Positions 33,786 through 42,011 of a stretch of 64,000 nucleotides of DNA are shown here, piece by piece; the first letter of the stretch is position 1, and every line of letters begins with the position of its first letter. Source of the DNA: a bacterium. GTDB taxonomy: Bacteria; Krumholzibacteriota; Krumholzibacteriia; LZORAL124-64-63. The stretch is taken from positions 1-64,000 of the forward strand of contig JADJYS010000009.1 in NCBI GenBank assembly GCA_016719645.1, written 5' to 3'. The position numbers were made by a program, and so were the translations under genes. The notes under the pieces were generated by a model. It worked only from the letters and a program-made list of their open reading frames with translations, did not search any database and was not told the DNA's origin.

Positions 33786-36700
33786 ATGAAGCTGCCTGCA
33801 CGGGCCGCCGTCGCGATTCTGGCCTTGTCCTGCTGGGTGGCGGCGGCCGCCCCCGCCGGGGCCCAGGTCGTCATCAACGAGTTCGTCGCCTCGAACATCA
33901 TGGGCCTGCTCGACGACCACGGCGAGGCCTCCGACTGGATCGAGCTGCACAACGCCGGCGCCGCCACCGTGAACCTCGACGACTACGGCCTGTCGGACGA
34001 CCCCGACGAGCCGCTGAAGTGGACCTTCCCGCCCCAGCTCATCGACCCGGGCGAGCGCCTGCTGGTCTTCGCTTCCGGGACCAGCTACCGCGATGTGCCG
34101 ATCCACTGGGAGTCGGTCGCCGAGATCGGCGATGCGTGGCGCTACCGCGCCAACACCAGCGCCCCGCCGGCCGGCTGGCAGGCGCCGGGCTTCGACGACG
34201 CGGGCTGGGCGGAGGGACCCGCCGGCTTCGGCTTCGGCGACGGCGACGACGCCACCATCGTGGAGCCCTGCGTCTCGGTCGCGATGCGCCGCACCTTCGT
34301 CGTGCCCGATCTCGCGGCCGTCCGCCGCCTGCACCTGCACCTGGACTTCGACGACGGCGTCGTGGTCTGGCTCAACGGGCAGCAGATCTTCCGGGAGAAC
34401 CTGTCCGGCGACGGGGACCCCGCCTGGGACCAGCCTGCCGACCGCGACCACGAGGCCCGGCTGTACCGGGACGTCGAGCTGGACGGGGGCGGCATCTACG
34501 GCGCGCCGCTGTGCGCGGGCGTCAACGTCCTGGCCGTCGAGGTCCACGACTCCGGCCTGGACGCGAGCGACCTCAGCTGCGTGCCCTTCGTGACCCTGAA
34601 CATGCGCTCGCGGCCCGCGGACGGCGGCCGCCCCCCGTGCGCCGTGATCGCCGCCCTGCTGCCCAAGCTGCACACGAACTTCAAGCTCGGCGCCGACGGC
34701 GAGACGCTCCGCCTGAGCGACCCCGCCGGCGCGGCCGTCGACCAGGTCTTCACCGGCCCGATGTACACCGACGTCTCGCGCGGCCGGGCCCCCGACGGCG
34801 CCGCGGTCTGGCACTTCTTCACGTCGCCGACGCCCGGGGCGCCCAACGACGGCCAGGGCGCCGCGACCTTCGCGCCGTCCCCTTACGCCATCCCCGCGGG
34901 CGGCCACTACGCGGGCGGGCTGCAGGTCGTGCTGGGCACCGGCGAGCCCGGGGCCGTCGTGCGCTACGCCCTGGGCGGCGTGCTTCCCGACGCCGACTCG
35001 CCGCTCTACGAAGGCCCGCTGACGATCACCGCGACGACCGTGGTGCGCGCGGTCACCTTCGCTCCCGGCAAGTTGCCCAGCCGGGCGGCGACGCACACCT
35101 ACATCGTGGACGACGTCTCGGACCTGCCCACGACGTCCTTCGTCACCGACCCGCCCAACCTCTGGGACCCCGAGTACGGCATCTACGTCGAAGCGAACAT
35201 CTACGAGGAGTGGGAGCGCCCCGTGCACCTCGAGTTCTTCGAGACCGACGGCAGCACGGCGCTCAGCCAGGACTACGGCGTGGAGCTCTTCGGCGCCTAC
35301 TCGCGGACCAAGCCCCAGAAGTCCTTCAAGATCAACGCGCGCGACGGCTACGGCGCCGACATGATCCGCTGCCGGATGTTCGACGAGAAGCCGCTCCTGG
35401 AATTCGAGGACCTCGTGTGGCGCAACTCCGGCAACGATTTCTCCTCGACGCACTTCCGGGACGGCCTGATGCACCGGCTGGTCGCGGCGGTCGACCTCGA
35501 CCGCCTCGCCTACCGGCCCTCGCGCGTGTTCCTCAACGGCGAGTACTGGGGCATCATGAACGTGCGCGAGCACGTCGGCGACTACTACGTGGCGACCAAC
35601 CACGGCCTGGACCCCGAGGGGATCGACCTGATCAAGAACTACTGGACGGCGGTGGCGGGCAGCACCTCGCACTTCTGGGACCTGTGGGACTACCTCGGCG
35701 CCAACGACATGAGCCAGCCGGCCCACTACGACCACGTCCGGCAGCAGATGGAGGTTGAGAACTTCGCCGACTACCAGATCGCCGAGATCTTCTGCGCCAA
35801 CACCGACTGGGGCACCAACAACATCGCCTGGTGGCGCCCCGCCGTCGACGGCGGGCGCTGGCGCTGGATCCTCTACGACACCGACGCGGGCCTGGGCCTG
35901 CAGGCGCCGGTGGAGTTCGACGCCCTGGGCCGGGCCCTCGACGCCAGCGGCTCGGGCTGGCCGTCGGCGAACTTCCGCACCCACATCCTGCGCCACCTGC
36001 TGGAGAACGCGGACTTCCGCGACCTGTTCATCAACCGCTTCTGCGACCACCTGAACACGACGTTCCATGCGCCGCGCAGCCTGGCGGTCTTCGCGTCCCT
36101 GGCCGACGACCTCGCCGCAGAGATGCCCCGCCACCTGGCGCGCTGGGGCGCCTCGCCTGATTGGGCCGCCCGCCTGCAGGTGGTCGGGGACTTCCTGACG
36201 CGGCGGCCCGCCATCGCGCGCGAACACCTGCGCAGCCGTTTCCAGCTGGGCGGCGACCTCGTGCTCGGCCTGGACGTCGCGCCGCACGGCGCCGGGCGCC
36301 TCCGCCTGTCGGCCGCGACGGTCGACTCCACCTGGTCCGGCCTCTACTTCCAGGGCGTGCCCGTCACCCTGACGGCCGAGCCGGCGCCCGGCTTCGTGTT
36401 CGACGGCTGGAGCGACCCGGAGCTGCCCGACCAGGCGACCGTGACGCTGACCCCGGCCGGGGATTACGCCGTGACCGCCCACTTCACCGGCGAGGCCGGC
36501 GCGGTCCGGGTGGTCATCAACGAGATCAACTTCAACTCCTCGGGCAGCTTCGACCCCGAGGACTGGGTCGAGCTGCACAACCCCGGCCGCGCGGCGGTCG
36601 ATCTGGGCGGCTGGAAGTTCAAGGACGGCGAGGACGCCCACTCCTACAACATCCCCGCCGGCACGATCGTGGCGCCGGGAGGGTTCCTGGTGCTCTGCCG

Positions 36701-37280
36701 CGACCGGGCGGCCTTCCTGGCCCTGTTCCCGCAGGTGACCGCGGCGATCGGCAACCTCGGCTACGGCCTCAGCAGCGGCGGCGAGTACCTGCGCCTCTTC
36801 GAACCCGGAGGCGAGCTGCACGACGGCGTGTCCTTCCTGCCCTCGGCGCCGTGGCCTTCCGGGGCCAACGGCACCGGGGCGACCCTGGCGCTGGTCGATC
36901 CCGGACTCGACAACGCCCTGCCGGCCAGCTGGGCCGTGTCGGCCAACCACGGCACCCCCGGCGCGTCCAACGGCTACAGCGTCGCGGCGCCGGATGCCGC
37001 CCCCGAGCTGAGCCTCGGCCCGCCCTGGCCGAACCCCGGCAACCCCGGCAGCGAGATCCGCTTCACGCTGGACGCCCGGCAGCAGGTCGACCTCGCGGTC
37101 TTCGACCTCAAGGGCCGCGCGGTGCGGCGCCTGGTGTCGGCGCAGCTGGAGGCCGGCGAGCACCGGCGGGTCTGGGACGGCCGCACCGACGGCGGGCAGG
37201 CCGCGGCCTCGGGCACCTACGTCTTGCGGCTGCAGGCGGGCGAGCGCGTGCTGACCCGCAAGACGCTGCTGGTGCGCTGA
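33786..37280 (+). CDS. Secreted CotH-kinase-like protein with lamin-tail, beta-repeat and sorting domains
   Basis: 1164 residues from ATG 33786. Order: signal peptide (VAILALSCWVAAAAPAGA), lamin-tail domain (VVINEFVASNIMGLLDDHGE), a galactose-binding-like region, and a chitobiase-type beta segment (GAVVRYALGGVLPDADSPLYEG). A CotH region follows (SRTKPQKSFKINARDGYG, VWRNSGNDFSSTHFRDGLMH, RVFLNGEYWGIMNVREHVGD, WRWILYDTDAGLG), then an InlB-type repeat (VTLTAEPAPGFVFDGWS). A second lamin-tail domain (VVINEINFNSSGSFDPEDW) and the FlgD-like C-terminus (PNPGNPGSE, DLKGRAVRRL, ending RKTLLVR) complete it. CotH of Bacillus is a protein kinase of the spore coat; secreted CotH/lamin-tail proteins in other bacteria are uncharacterised. 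Kinase activity outside the cytoplasm is possible but unproven. Confidence 0.9.
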   Translation: MKLPARAAVAILALSCWVAAAAPAGAQVVINEFVASNIMGLLDDHGEASDWIELHNAGAATVNLDDYGLSDDPDEPLKWTFPPQLIDPGERLLVFASGTSYRDVPIHWESVAEIGDAWRYRANTSAPPAGWQAPGFDDAGWAEGPAGFGFGDGDDATIVEPCVSVAMRRTFVVPDLAAVRRLHLHLDFDDGVVVWLNGQQIFRENLSGDGDPAWDQPADRDHEARLYRDVELDGGGIYGAPLCAGVNVLAVEVHDSGLDASDLSCVPFVTLNMRSRPADGGRPPCAVIAALLPKLHTNFKLGADGETLRLSDPAGAAVDQVFTGPMYTDVSRGRAPDGAAVWHFFTSPTPGAPNDGQGAATFAPSPYAIPAGGHYAGGLQVVLGTGEPGAVVRYALGGVLPDADSPLYEGPLTITATTVVRAVTFAPGKLPSRAATHTYIVDDVSDLPTTSFVTDPPNLWDPEYGIYVEANIYEEWERPVHLEFFETDGSTALSQDYGVELFGAYSRTKPQKSFKINARDGYGADMIRCRMFDEKPLLEFEDLVWRNSGNDFSSTHFRDGLMHRLVAAVDLDRLAYRPSRVFLNGEYWGIMNVREHVGDYYVATNHGLDPEGIDLIKNYWTAVAGSTSHFWDLWDYLGANDMSQPAHYDHVRQQMEVENFADYQIAEIFCANTDWGTNNIAWWRPAVDGGRWRWILYDTDAGLGLQAPVEFDALGRALDASGSGWPSANFRTHILRHLLENADFRDLFINRFCDHLNTTFHAPRSLAVFASLADDLAAEMPRHLARWGASPDWAARLQVVGDFLTRRPAIAREHLRSRFQLGGDLVLGLDVAPHGAGRLRLSAATVDSTWSGLYFQGVPVTLTAEPAPGFVFDGWSDPELPDQATVTLTPAGDYAVTAHFTGEAGAVRVVINEINFNSSGSFDPEDWVELHNPGRAAVDLGGWKFKDGEDAHSYNIPAGTIVAPGGFLVLCRDRAAFLALFPQVTAAIGNLGYGLSSGGEYLRLFEPGGELHDGVSFLPSAPWPSGANGTGATLALVDPGLDNALPASWAVSANHGTPGASNGYSVAAPDAAPELSLGPPWPNPGNPGSEIRFTLDARQQVDLAVFDLKGRAVRRLVSAQLEAGEHRRVWDGRTDGGQAAASGTYVLRLQAGERVLTRKTLLVR

Positions 37281-37358
37281 TCTCCGGCGGCGGCCGGCCG
37301 CGCGCGGAATCGGCGTTTCCCTGCGGGGGAGACGGGTCTATCTTGGACGCCGGTTCGC

Positions 37359-37378
37359 CACCGGCGCGTTCGCCGGTG
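37359..37378. repeat. 8-bp inverted repeat upstream of terC
   Basis: CACCGGCG (37359-37366) and CGCCGGTG (37371-37378) flank a 4-nt loop CGTT, 30 bp before the terC start. It may be the tail terminator of the CotH gene or a leader hairpin. The leader does not match the yybP-ykoY manganese riboswitch often found before terC-type genes. Confidence 0.4.
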
Positions 37379-37407
37379 CGGAAGGTCGGCGGCAACGCGA
37401 GGTGGGC

Positions 37408-38358
37408 ATGGAAGCAGTCTCGGTCGGGACGCCGGCGCTCTGGGCGGGCTTCATCGGGTTCGTGCTGGCGATGCTGGCGCTGGACCTGGGCGTGTTCAAC
37501 CGCCGGGCCCACGAGATCCGCATCCGCGAGGCGCTGCTCTGGTCGGCGATCTGGATCACGATCTCGCTGCTGTTCAACGCCTGGATCTGGCACCGCTTCG
37601 GCGCGGTGCGCGGCCTGGAGTTCCTGACCGGCTACCTGCTGGAGAAGGCGCTCTCGGTCGACAACCTGTTCGTGTTCATCGTGCTGTTCTCGTTCTTCGC
37701 CGTGCCGGCGAAGCTCCAGCACCGGGTCCTGTTCTGGGGCATCCTCGGCGCCCTGCTCATGCGCGCCCTGTTCATCGTGGCCGGCGCCGCGCTGATCCAC
37801 CGCTTCCACGGGATCATGTACGTCTTCGGCGCGTTCCTGGTCTTCACGGGCGTCAAGCTGCTGCTGCACCGCGACGGCGAGATCCATCCCGAGCGCAACC
37901 CCGTGCTGAAGGCGTTCCGCCGCTTCATCCCGCTCACCTCCGACTACCGCGGCGCCCGCTTCGTCGTCAAGGAGGGCGGCCGCTGGCTGGCCACCCCGCT
38001 GCTGATGGTGCTGGTGGTGGTCGAGGCCACGGACATCGTGTTCGCCGTCGACTCCATCCCGGCGATCTTCGCCATCACGACCGACCCGTTCATCGTCTTC
38101 ACCTCGAACATCTTCGCCATCCTCGGGCTGCGGGCCCTCTACTTCCTGCTGGCGGGGATGATGGGCCGCTTCCGCTTCCTGAAGGTCGGCCTCGGCCTCG
38201 TGCTCGCCTTCGTCGGCGTCAAGATGCTGCTGGTGGACGTCGGGAAGCTGCCCGTCGCGGTCTCGCTGGGGGTCATCGCCGCGCTGCTCGGCGGCTCGAT
38301 CGCCGCGTCGCTGCTGCCCCCCCGCAACGGCGGGTCGACGGGGACGCCGCCCCGCTGA
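37408..38358 (+). CDS. terC: TerC/Alx-family integral membrane protein
   Basis: 316 residues from ATG 37408 (AGGTGG just upstream; GTG 37402 is also possible). Nine or so membrane helices with family-defining acidic motifs: LALDLGVFNRRAHEI, YLLEKALSVDNLFVF and VVEATDIVFAVDSIPAIFAIT. TerC-family proteins are implicated in manganese efflux and metalation of exported enzymes, and in tellurite resistance when with ter genes. No ter genes are present here, so a metal-homeostasis role supporting secreted metalloproteins is more likely. Confidence 0.93.
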   Translation: MEAVSVGTPALWAGFIGFVLAMLALDLGVFNRRAHEIRIREALLWSAIWITISLLFNAWIWHRFGAVRGLEFLTGYLLEKALSVDNLFVFIVLFSFFAVPAKLQHRVLFWGILGALLMRALFIVAGAALIHRFHGIMYVFGAFLVFTGVKLLLHRDGEIHPERNPVLKAFRRFIPLTSDYRGARFVVKEGGRWLATPLLMVLVVVEATDIVFAVDSIPAIFAITTDPFIVFTSNIFAILGLRALYFLLAGMMGRFRFLKVGLGLVLAFVGVKMLLVDVGKLPVAVSLGVIAALLGGSIAASLLPPRNGGSTGTPPR

Positions 38359-38387
38359 CCCGAACCGGGCCGCCCTTTCCAGTTCTG

Positions 38388-38396
38388 TGCTATCAT
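38388..38396 (+). promoter_or_regulatory. Extended -10 element before the triple-repeat secreted protein gene
   Basis: TGCTATCAT matches TGnTAnnnT, 50 bp before the TTG start at 38447. Confidence 0.5.
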
Positions 38397-38446
38397 TGGC
38401 GGTGGGATCATCATCCGCCGCCCCGGGGGCGGCATCGGAGGGCATC

Positions 38447-40117
38447 TTGCTGCTGCGGGCCATCGCCTTCACGACCCTGCTGGCCGCCGCGGCCGGACCG
38501 GCCGCCGCCGGCTGGATCGGGGGCATCGTCGTCGGCGAGCCCGGCGGCTCGCACCTGCCCAACGGCGCCGAGATCACGGTCGACTTCGCCTACGAGATCA
38601 CCAACCCCGGCGGCGCCCGCTTCCGGGTCGCCCCGCAGCGCGACGGCGCGGTCGTCGCCGGCTACGCCGGCGGGACCAGCGCGGCGCTCCCCGCCGGCGC
38701 CGGCCACCTGCAGCTCGGGTTCTCGTTCGCCGCCGGGAGCCACGCGCTCGACCACTGCCTGATCGAGATGGTCACGCCCGACTGGGGCTCCACGCTGCTG
38801 GCCATCTCGGTGCCCGTGACGCTCCACGTCGGGGACCACGCCGTCTACCACCTGCAGCCGTCGTCGCCGGGAACGGCCCGGCTGCTGCACGGCGCGGCGT
38901 ACGTGCTGGGCTTCGACGCCGCCACCGCCGCGCCGGGCGGCGCGGTCGTGACCGCGCAGCCCCTCAGCGGCGGCGCGCCCGCGGCGGGCGCCGTCGTCGG
39001 CGCCCCGAGCTTCATCGTCGGGCAGGGCGGCGGGACCCAGTGGTTCCGCTTCGACGGCGGTTCGCCCCACGTCGACGCCGTCCGGGTCCGGATGTGGAAC
39101 GCGGCCATGACCGAGTTGCTGCTGGAGTTCGACCGGCCCGTCGATCTGGCCTGGGGGGGGCACGGCCTCGCGGGCTTCGCGGTCGCGCCGGGCACGGGGG
39201 CGTGGCTGGGTCACGGCCGGAGCGTCCTGATCGACTGCGACTACGCCACCACCGCGACCGCCGGCGTGAGGGTCCTGGCCCGCGGCGTGGACGCCGCGGG
39301 TGAACCGGTGCCCGACCAGAGCTACGCGACCGGCCCGGTGCTGGCCGGTCCCGCCGGCCACGTCGCGCGCTCGTTCACGGTCGTGGCCGGAGAGCACGAG
39401 GTCCCGTTCGTGCAGGTCCTGATGCAGGACGCGGGCAGCGGCGCGGAGCTGCTCGACGTCCGGCTGCGGGCCGACGTCGCCTTCGGCCCCCACGCGGTGA
39501 ATGCCGTGACCTTCGACCCCGCCCCGCCCGCCGTGCTCGACCTCGGCGAGCAGGTGGCGCTGACCTTCGACTACGCCACGACGGAAACCGGCGGCGTCCG
39601 CATCTGGACGCTGCCGCGCACGGACGGGGAGCACACGCCGGGGTACTTCGGCAGCGTGAGCCCCCTGTACCCGGTCGGCGAGGGCGACGGCGCGGGCTGG
39701 TTCTCGGTGTCGGGCGCCGCGGCCGCCGTCGACCAGGTCGAACTGCTCGTCACCGACCGCTACGTGACCCGGACCCTGGCGCTGCGCCGGCGGGACGCCG
39801 CCTTCGTCTTCGGGGAGCCCGCCTACGTCACCGCCTCGCCGCCGCTGGTGCTGTCGGCGGCGGTGCTCGGCGCCTGCCGGCCGAACCCGTTCAACCCGTC
39901 CACGACGATCCCGGTCGAACTGGGCGTGGCGTCGCGGGTGACGCTGGCGGTGCACGACCTGAGGGGGCATCGGGTGCGGACGCTGGTCGACGGCGAACTG
40001 CCGGCCGGCCGCACCGAGGTCGAGTTCCGGGCCGACGGCCTGGGCAGCGGGACCTACCTGTGCACGCTGGAATGCGGGGGCACGCGGCAGTCGCGGCGCA
40101 TGGTGCTGGTCCGGTAG
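38447..40117 (+). CDS. Secreted triple-repeat beta protein with C-terminal sorting domain
   Basis: 556 residues from TTG 38447, chosen because GGAGGG lies about 6 nt upstream and the signal peptide (LLRAIAFTTLLAAAAGPAAAG) begins there. Three homologous domains of about 130 residues recur, each opening with a strand pair: EITVDFAYEITNPGGARFRV, SVLIDCDYATTATAGVRVLA and QVALTFDYATTETGGVRIWT. The next part of each carries a Tyr-Pro or Gly-rich hairpin (YAGGTSAALPAG; YATGPVLAG; YFGSVSPLYPVG). The final module is the FlgD-like type (RPNPFNPSTTIPVEL, HDLRGHRVRTLVDGEL, ending SRRMVLVR). No catalytic motif was recognised; an adhesin or surface-layer-like role is likely. Confidence 0.82.
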   Translation: MLLRAIAFTTLLAAAAGPAAAGWIGGIVVGEPGGSHLPNGAEITVDFAYEITNPGGARFRVAPQRDGAVVAGYAGGTSAALPAGAGHLQLGFSFAAGSHALDHCLIEMVTPDWGSTLLAISVPVTLHVGDHAVYHLQPSSPGTARLLHGAAYVLGFDAATAAPGGAVVTAQPLSGGAPAAGAVVGAPSFIVGQGGGTQWFRFDGGSPHVDAVRVRMWNAAMTELLLEFDRPVDLAWGGHGLAGFAVAPGTGAWLGHGRSVLIDCDYATTATAGVRVLARGVDAAGEPVPDQSYATGPVLAGPAGHVARSFTVVAGEHEVPFVQVLMQDAGSGAELLDVRLRADVAFGPHAVNAVTFDPAPPAVLDLGEQVALTFDYATTETGGVRIWTLPRTDGEHTPGYFGSVSPLYPVGEGDGAGWFSVSGAAAAVDQVELLVTDRYVTRTLALRRRDAAFVFGEPAYVTASPPLVLSAAVLGACRPNPFNPSTTIPVELGVASRVTLAVHDLRGHRVRTLVDGELPAGRTEVEFRADGLGSGTYLCTLECGGTRQSRRMVLVR

Positions 40118-40133
40118 GGGGACGGCGCCGCGG

Positions 40134-41618
40134 TCAACCTTCGCCGCCCGCGCTCGCGGGCGGCTTGTGCACGTAGCCCAGCGACTCCAGCAACCTGATG
40201 TCCGACTTGCCGACGTTCGCGCGCCGGCCCGGGGCGCCGCGGCCCAGGGGCGAGCTCGGGTCGTAGGTCGCGCGCAGCCGCGCGGTCAGGCGCGCGGCCT
40301 CCTCGGGGTGCTCGGCAGCCGCGTCCCGCGTCTCGCCGGGGTCGGTCGCCAGGTCGAAGAGCGCGGTGCGTTCCACCCCGCCCTCCCGCCACAGCATGAG
40401 CTTCCAGGGCCAGGCCACGAGCGTCTTGCAGAAGTCGTCGGGGTCGGAGCCCTGCTCGGCCAGCAGGTCGCGCGGCGGCGCCTTGGCGTTGCCCAGCAGC
40501 AGGCCGGCCAGCGAACGGCCGTCCAGGGTGTCGGGGACGGCGATCCCGGTGATCTCCAGGACGGTCGGCAGGAGGTCCAGGGTGGAGACGGGAGCCGCGA
40601 CGACGCGGCCGGCGCCGGCGTTGCCGGGCAGCTTGACGAGCAGCGGGACGTGGATCGTCTCCTGGTACGGCAGGTAGTGCGTGTAGAAGAAGCCGTGCTC
40701 GCCGAGGTGCTCGCCGTGGTCGGCGACCACGACGATCAGCATCTGCTCGTAGAGGCCGAGCTCCTTCAGCCGCGCGATCAGCCGGCCCACGTGGTCGTCG
40801 GCGTAGTTGACCTCGGCCGCGTACTGCGCCGGCGGGAAGCGGGGGTCCGTGACGCCGGCGAGCCAGTCGTACATCCCGCGGTTCGCGTTCTCGCCCCGCA
40901 CGCCGCCCGCCGCCAGGATCCGCGCCGTCAGCGGTTCGCCGGGCCGGCATTCGTTGCCCAGGTAGTACTTGCGGTGCCACGGGGCCGGCGGCGCGTAGGG
41001 CGCGTGCGGGTCGTAGTAGTGGGTGAAGACGAAGCTGGGCGCGCCCCGGTGCTCGGCGAAGAATTCGCCGCTGAGGCGCGTGACGCCGCCGGCCTGGTCC
41101 AGTCCCGTCAGGTCGGTCCCGCGGGGCGGCGGGGAGACGTACCCCTGGTCCATGCCGAACTGGGCGGTCAGGTAGTTGATGCCCACGTAGCCCGCCGTGG
41201 CGTAGCCGGCCCGGGCGAGGTGCTCGGCCAGGGTCGTGTGCCGCTCGGAGAGGTAGTCGCGCTCGCCGCCGACGGCGCCGTGGCGGTAGGGCCGCAGGCC
41301 GGTGAAGATCGAGGCGAACGAGGGCAGGGTCCAGGGCGCCGTCGACAGGCACTGTTCGAAACGGATGCCGTCGCGCGCCAGCTCGTCGAGGTGGGGGGTT
41401 CGCGAGGGTTCGCCCGGCCCCGGCGGGCCGAGGTGGTCGGCGCGGAAGGTGTCGATGCCGATCAGCAGGACGCTCGGCGGCGGGGAGCCGGCGGCCGGGC
41501 CGGGCGGATGACCGCCCGGCCCGCGCAACGCCAGCAATACTCCGACTCCCGCGATCAGCAACAGAATACTAACGATCAACACGGCCCTCAGGGCCGTCGG
41601 TCGGCGCAAGATGTTCAT
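40134..41618 (-). CDS. Membrane-anchored sulfatase-superfamily hydrolase with Thr in the nucleophile position
   Basis: 494 residues from ATG 41618. One N-terminal anchor helix (AVLIVSILLLIAGVGVLLAL) is followed by an extracytoplasmic alkaline-phosphatase-fold domain. Metal ligands are recognisable in VLLIGIDTFRADHLG and VVADHGEHLGEHGFFYTH. The nucleophile motif reads APWTLPSFAS (Thr 97, Pro 99, Ser 100) where formylglycine sulfatases have C/SxPxR. A formylglycine-dependent sulfatase is therefore unlikely. Thr nucleophiles occur in phosphoglycerol and phosphoethanolamine transferases of this superfamily, so phospho-group transfer or hydrolysis on an envelope glycan is possible. It converges on the preceding gene with 16 bp between stops. 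Confidence 0.85.
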   Translation of the reverse strand: MNILRRPTALRAVLIVSILLLIAGVGVLLALRGPGGHPPGPAAGSPPPSVLLIGIDTFRADHLGPPGPGEPSRTPHLDELARDGIRFEQCLSTAPWTLPSFASIFTGLRPYRHGAVGGERDYLSERHTTLAEHLARAGYATAGYVGINYLTAQFGMDQGYVSPPPRGTDLTGLDQAGGVTRLSGEFFAEHRGAPSFVFTHYYDPHAPYAPPAPWHRKYYLGNECRPGEPLTARILAAGGVRGENANRGMYDWLAGVTDPRFPPAQYAAEVNYADDHVGRLIARLKELGLYEQMLIVVVADHGEHLGEHGFFYTHYLPYQETIHVPLLVKLPGNAGAGRVVAAPVSTLDLLPTVLEITGIAVPDTLDGRSLAGLLLGNAKAPPRDLLAEQGSDPDDFCKTLVAWPWKLMLWREGGVERTALFDLATDPGETRDAAAEHPEEAARLTARLRATYDPSSPLGRGAPGRRANVGKSDIRLLESLGYVHKPPASAGGEG

Positions 41619-41683
41619 CCGTTCCCATACGTCCGTCAGCGGGTCAGGTTCCCCCCCCAGGAGACGGAGTCAAAGAACGGTAT

Positions 41684-41989
41684 TTACGGGCAGCCGTCAA
41701 CCTCGTGCAGGCTGGTAAGTTGTTGGAGCCGAGCGAGTACTTCGCTCCGGGTTGCGCCGGTGGCCTCCTCGGTGACGCCCCCGCGCCGGGCCCGCGCGAT
41801 CCAGGTCAGGCCCCAGTGCACGTCCCAGCCCTCGCGGTGCATCCGCCGCGAGGAGTCGCAGGGCTCGTCGCGGCACTCCATCGAGAGCGTGACGATGGTC
41901 TGCAGCGTGGTGCGCAGGACCTCGAGGTCGTCGTCGCGGAACGCCTCGGTTCCGGGCAGATCGATCGCGATGCGGCGCGGCTCGTTCAT
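41684..41989 (-). CDS. Small unknown protein at the end of the ligase-ACP-kbl operon
   Basis: 101 residues from ATG 41989, with GGAGGG 6 nt upstream and 22 bp after the kbl stop, so it is probably co-transcribed. Features: DIPG-like start (IAIDLPGTEAFRDDDLEVLRTTLQTIV), two Cys (MECRDEPCDSS), a Trp-rich centre (REGWDVHWGLTWIARA) and a helical end (SEVLARLQQLTSLHE). No family recognised. The conserved-looking operon position suggests an accessory to the pathway; it is not claimed to be catalytic. Confidence 0.68.
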   Translation of the reverse strand: MNEPRRIAIDLPGTEAFRDDDLEVLRTTLQTIVTLSMECRDEPCDSSRRMHREGWDVHWGLTWIARARRGGVTEEATGATRSEVLARLQQLTSLHEVDGCP

Positions 41990-42011
41990 GGCGCGTCCCT
42001 CCGGCGTCGGC

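Noticed and set aside
37281..37407. yybP-ykoY manganese riboswitch before terC
   Set aside because: Only a short inverted repeat is present; the conserved yybP-ykoY loops were not found.
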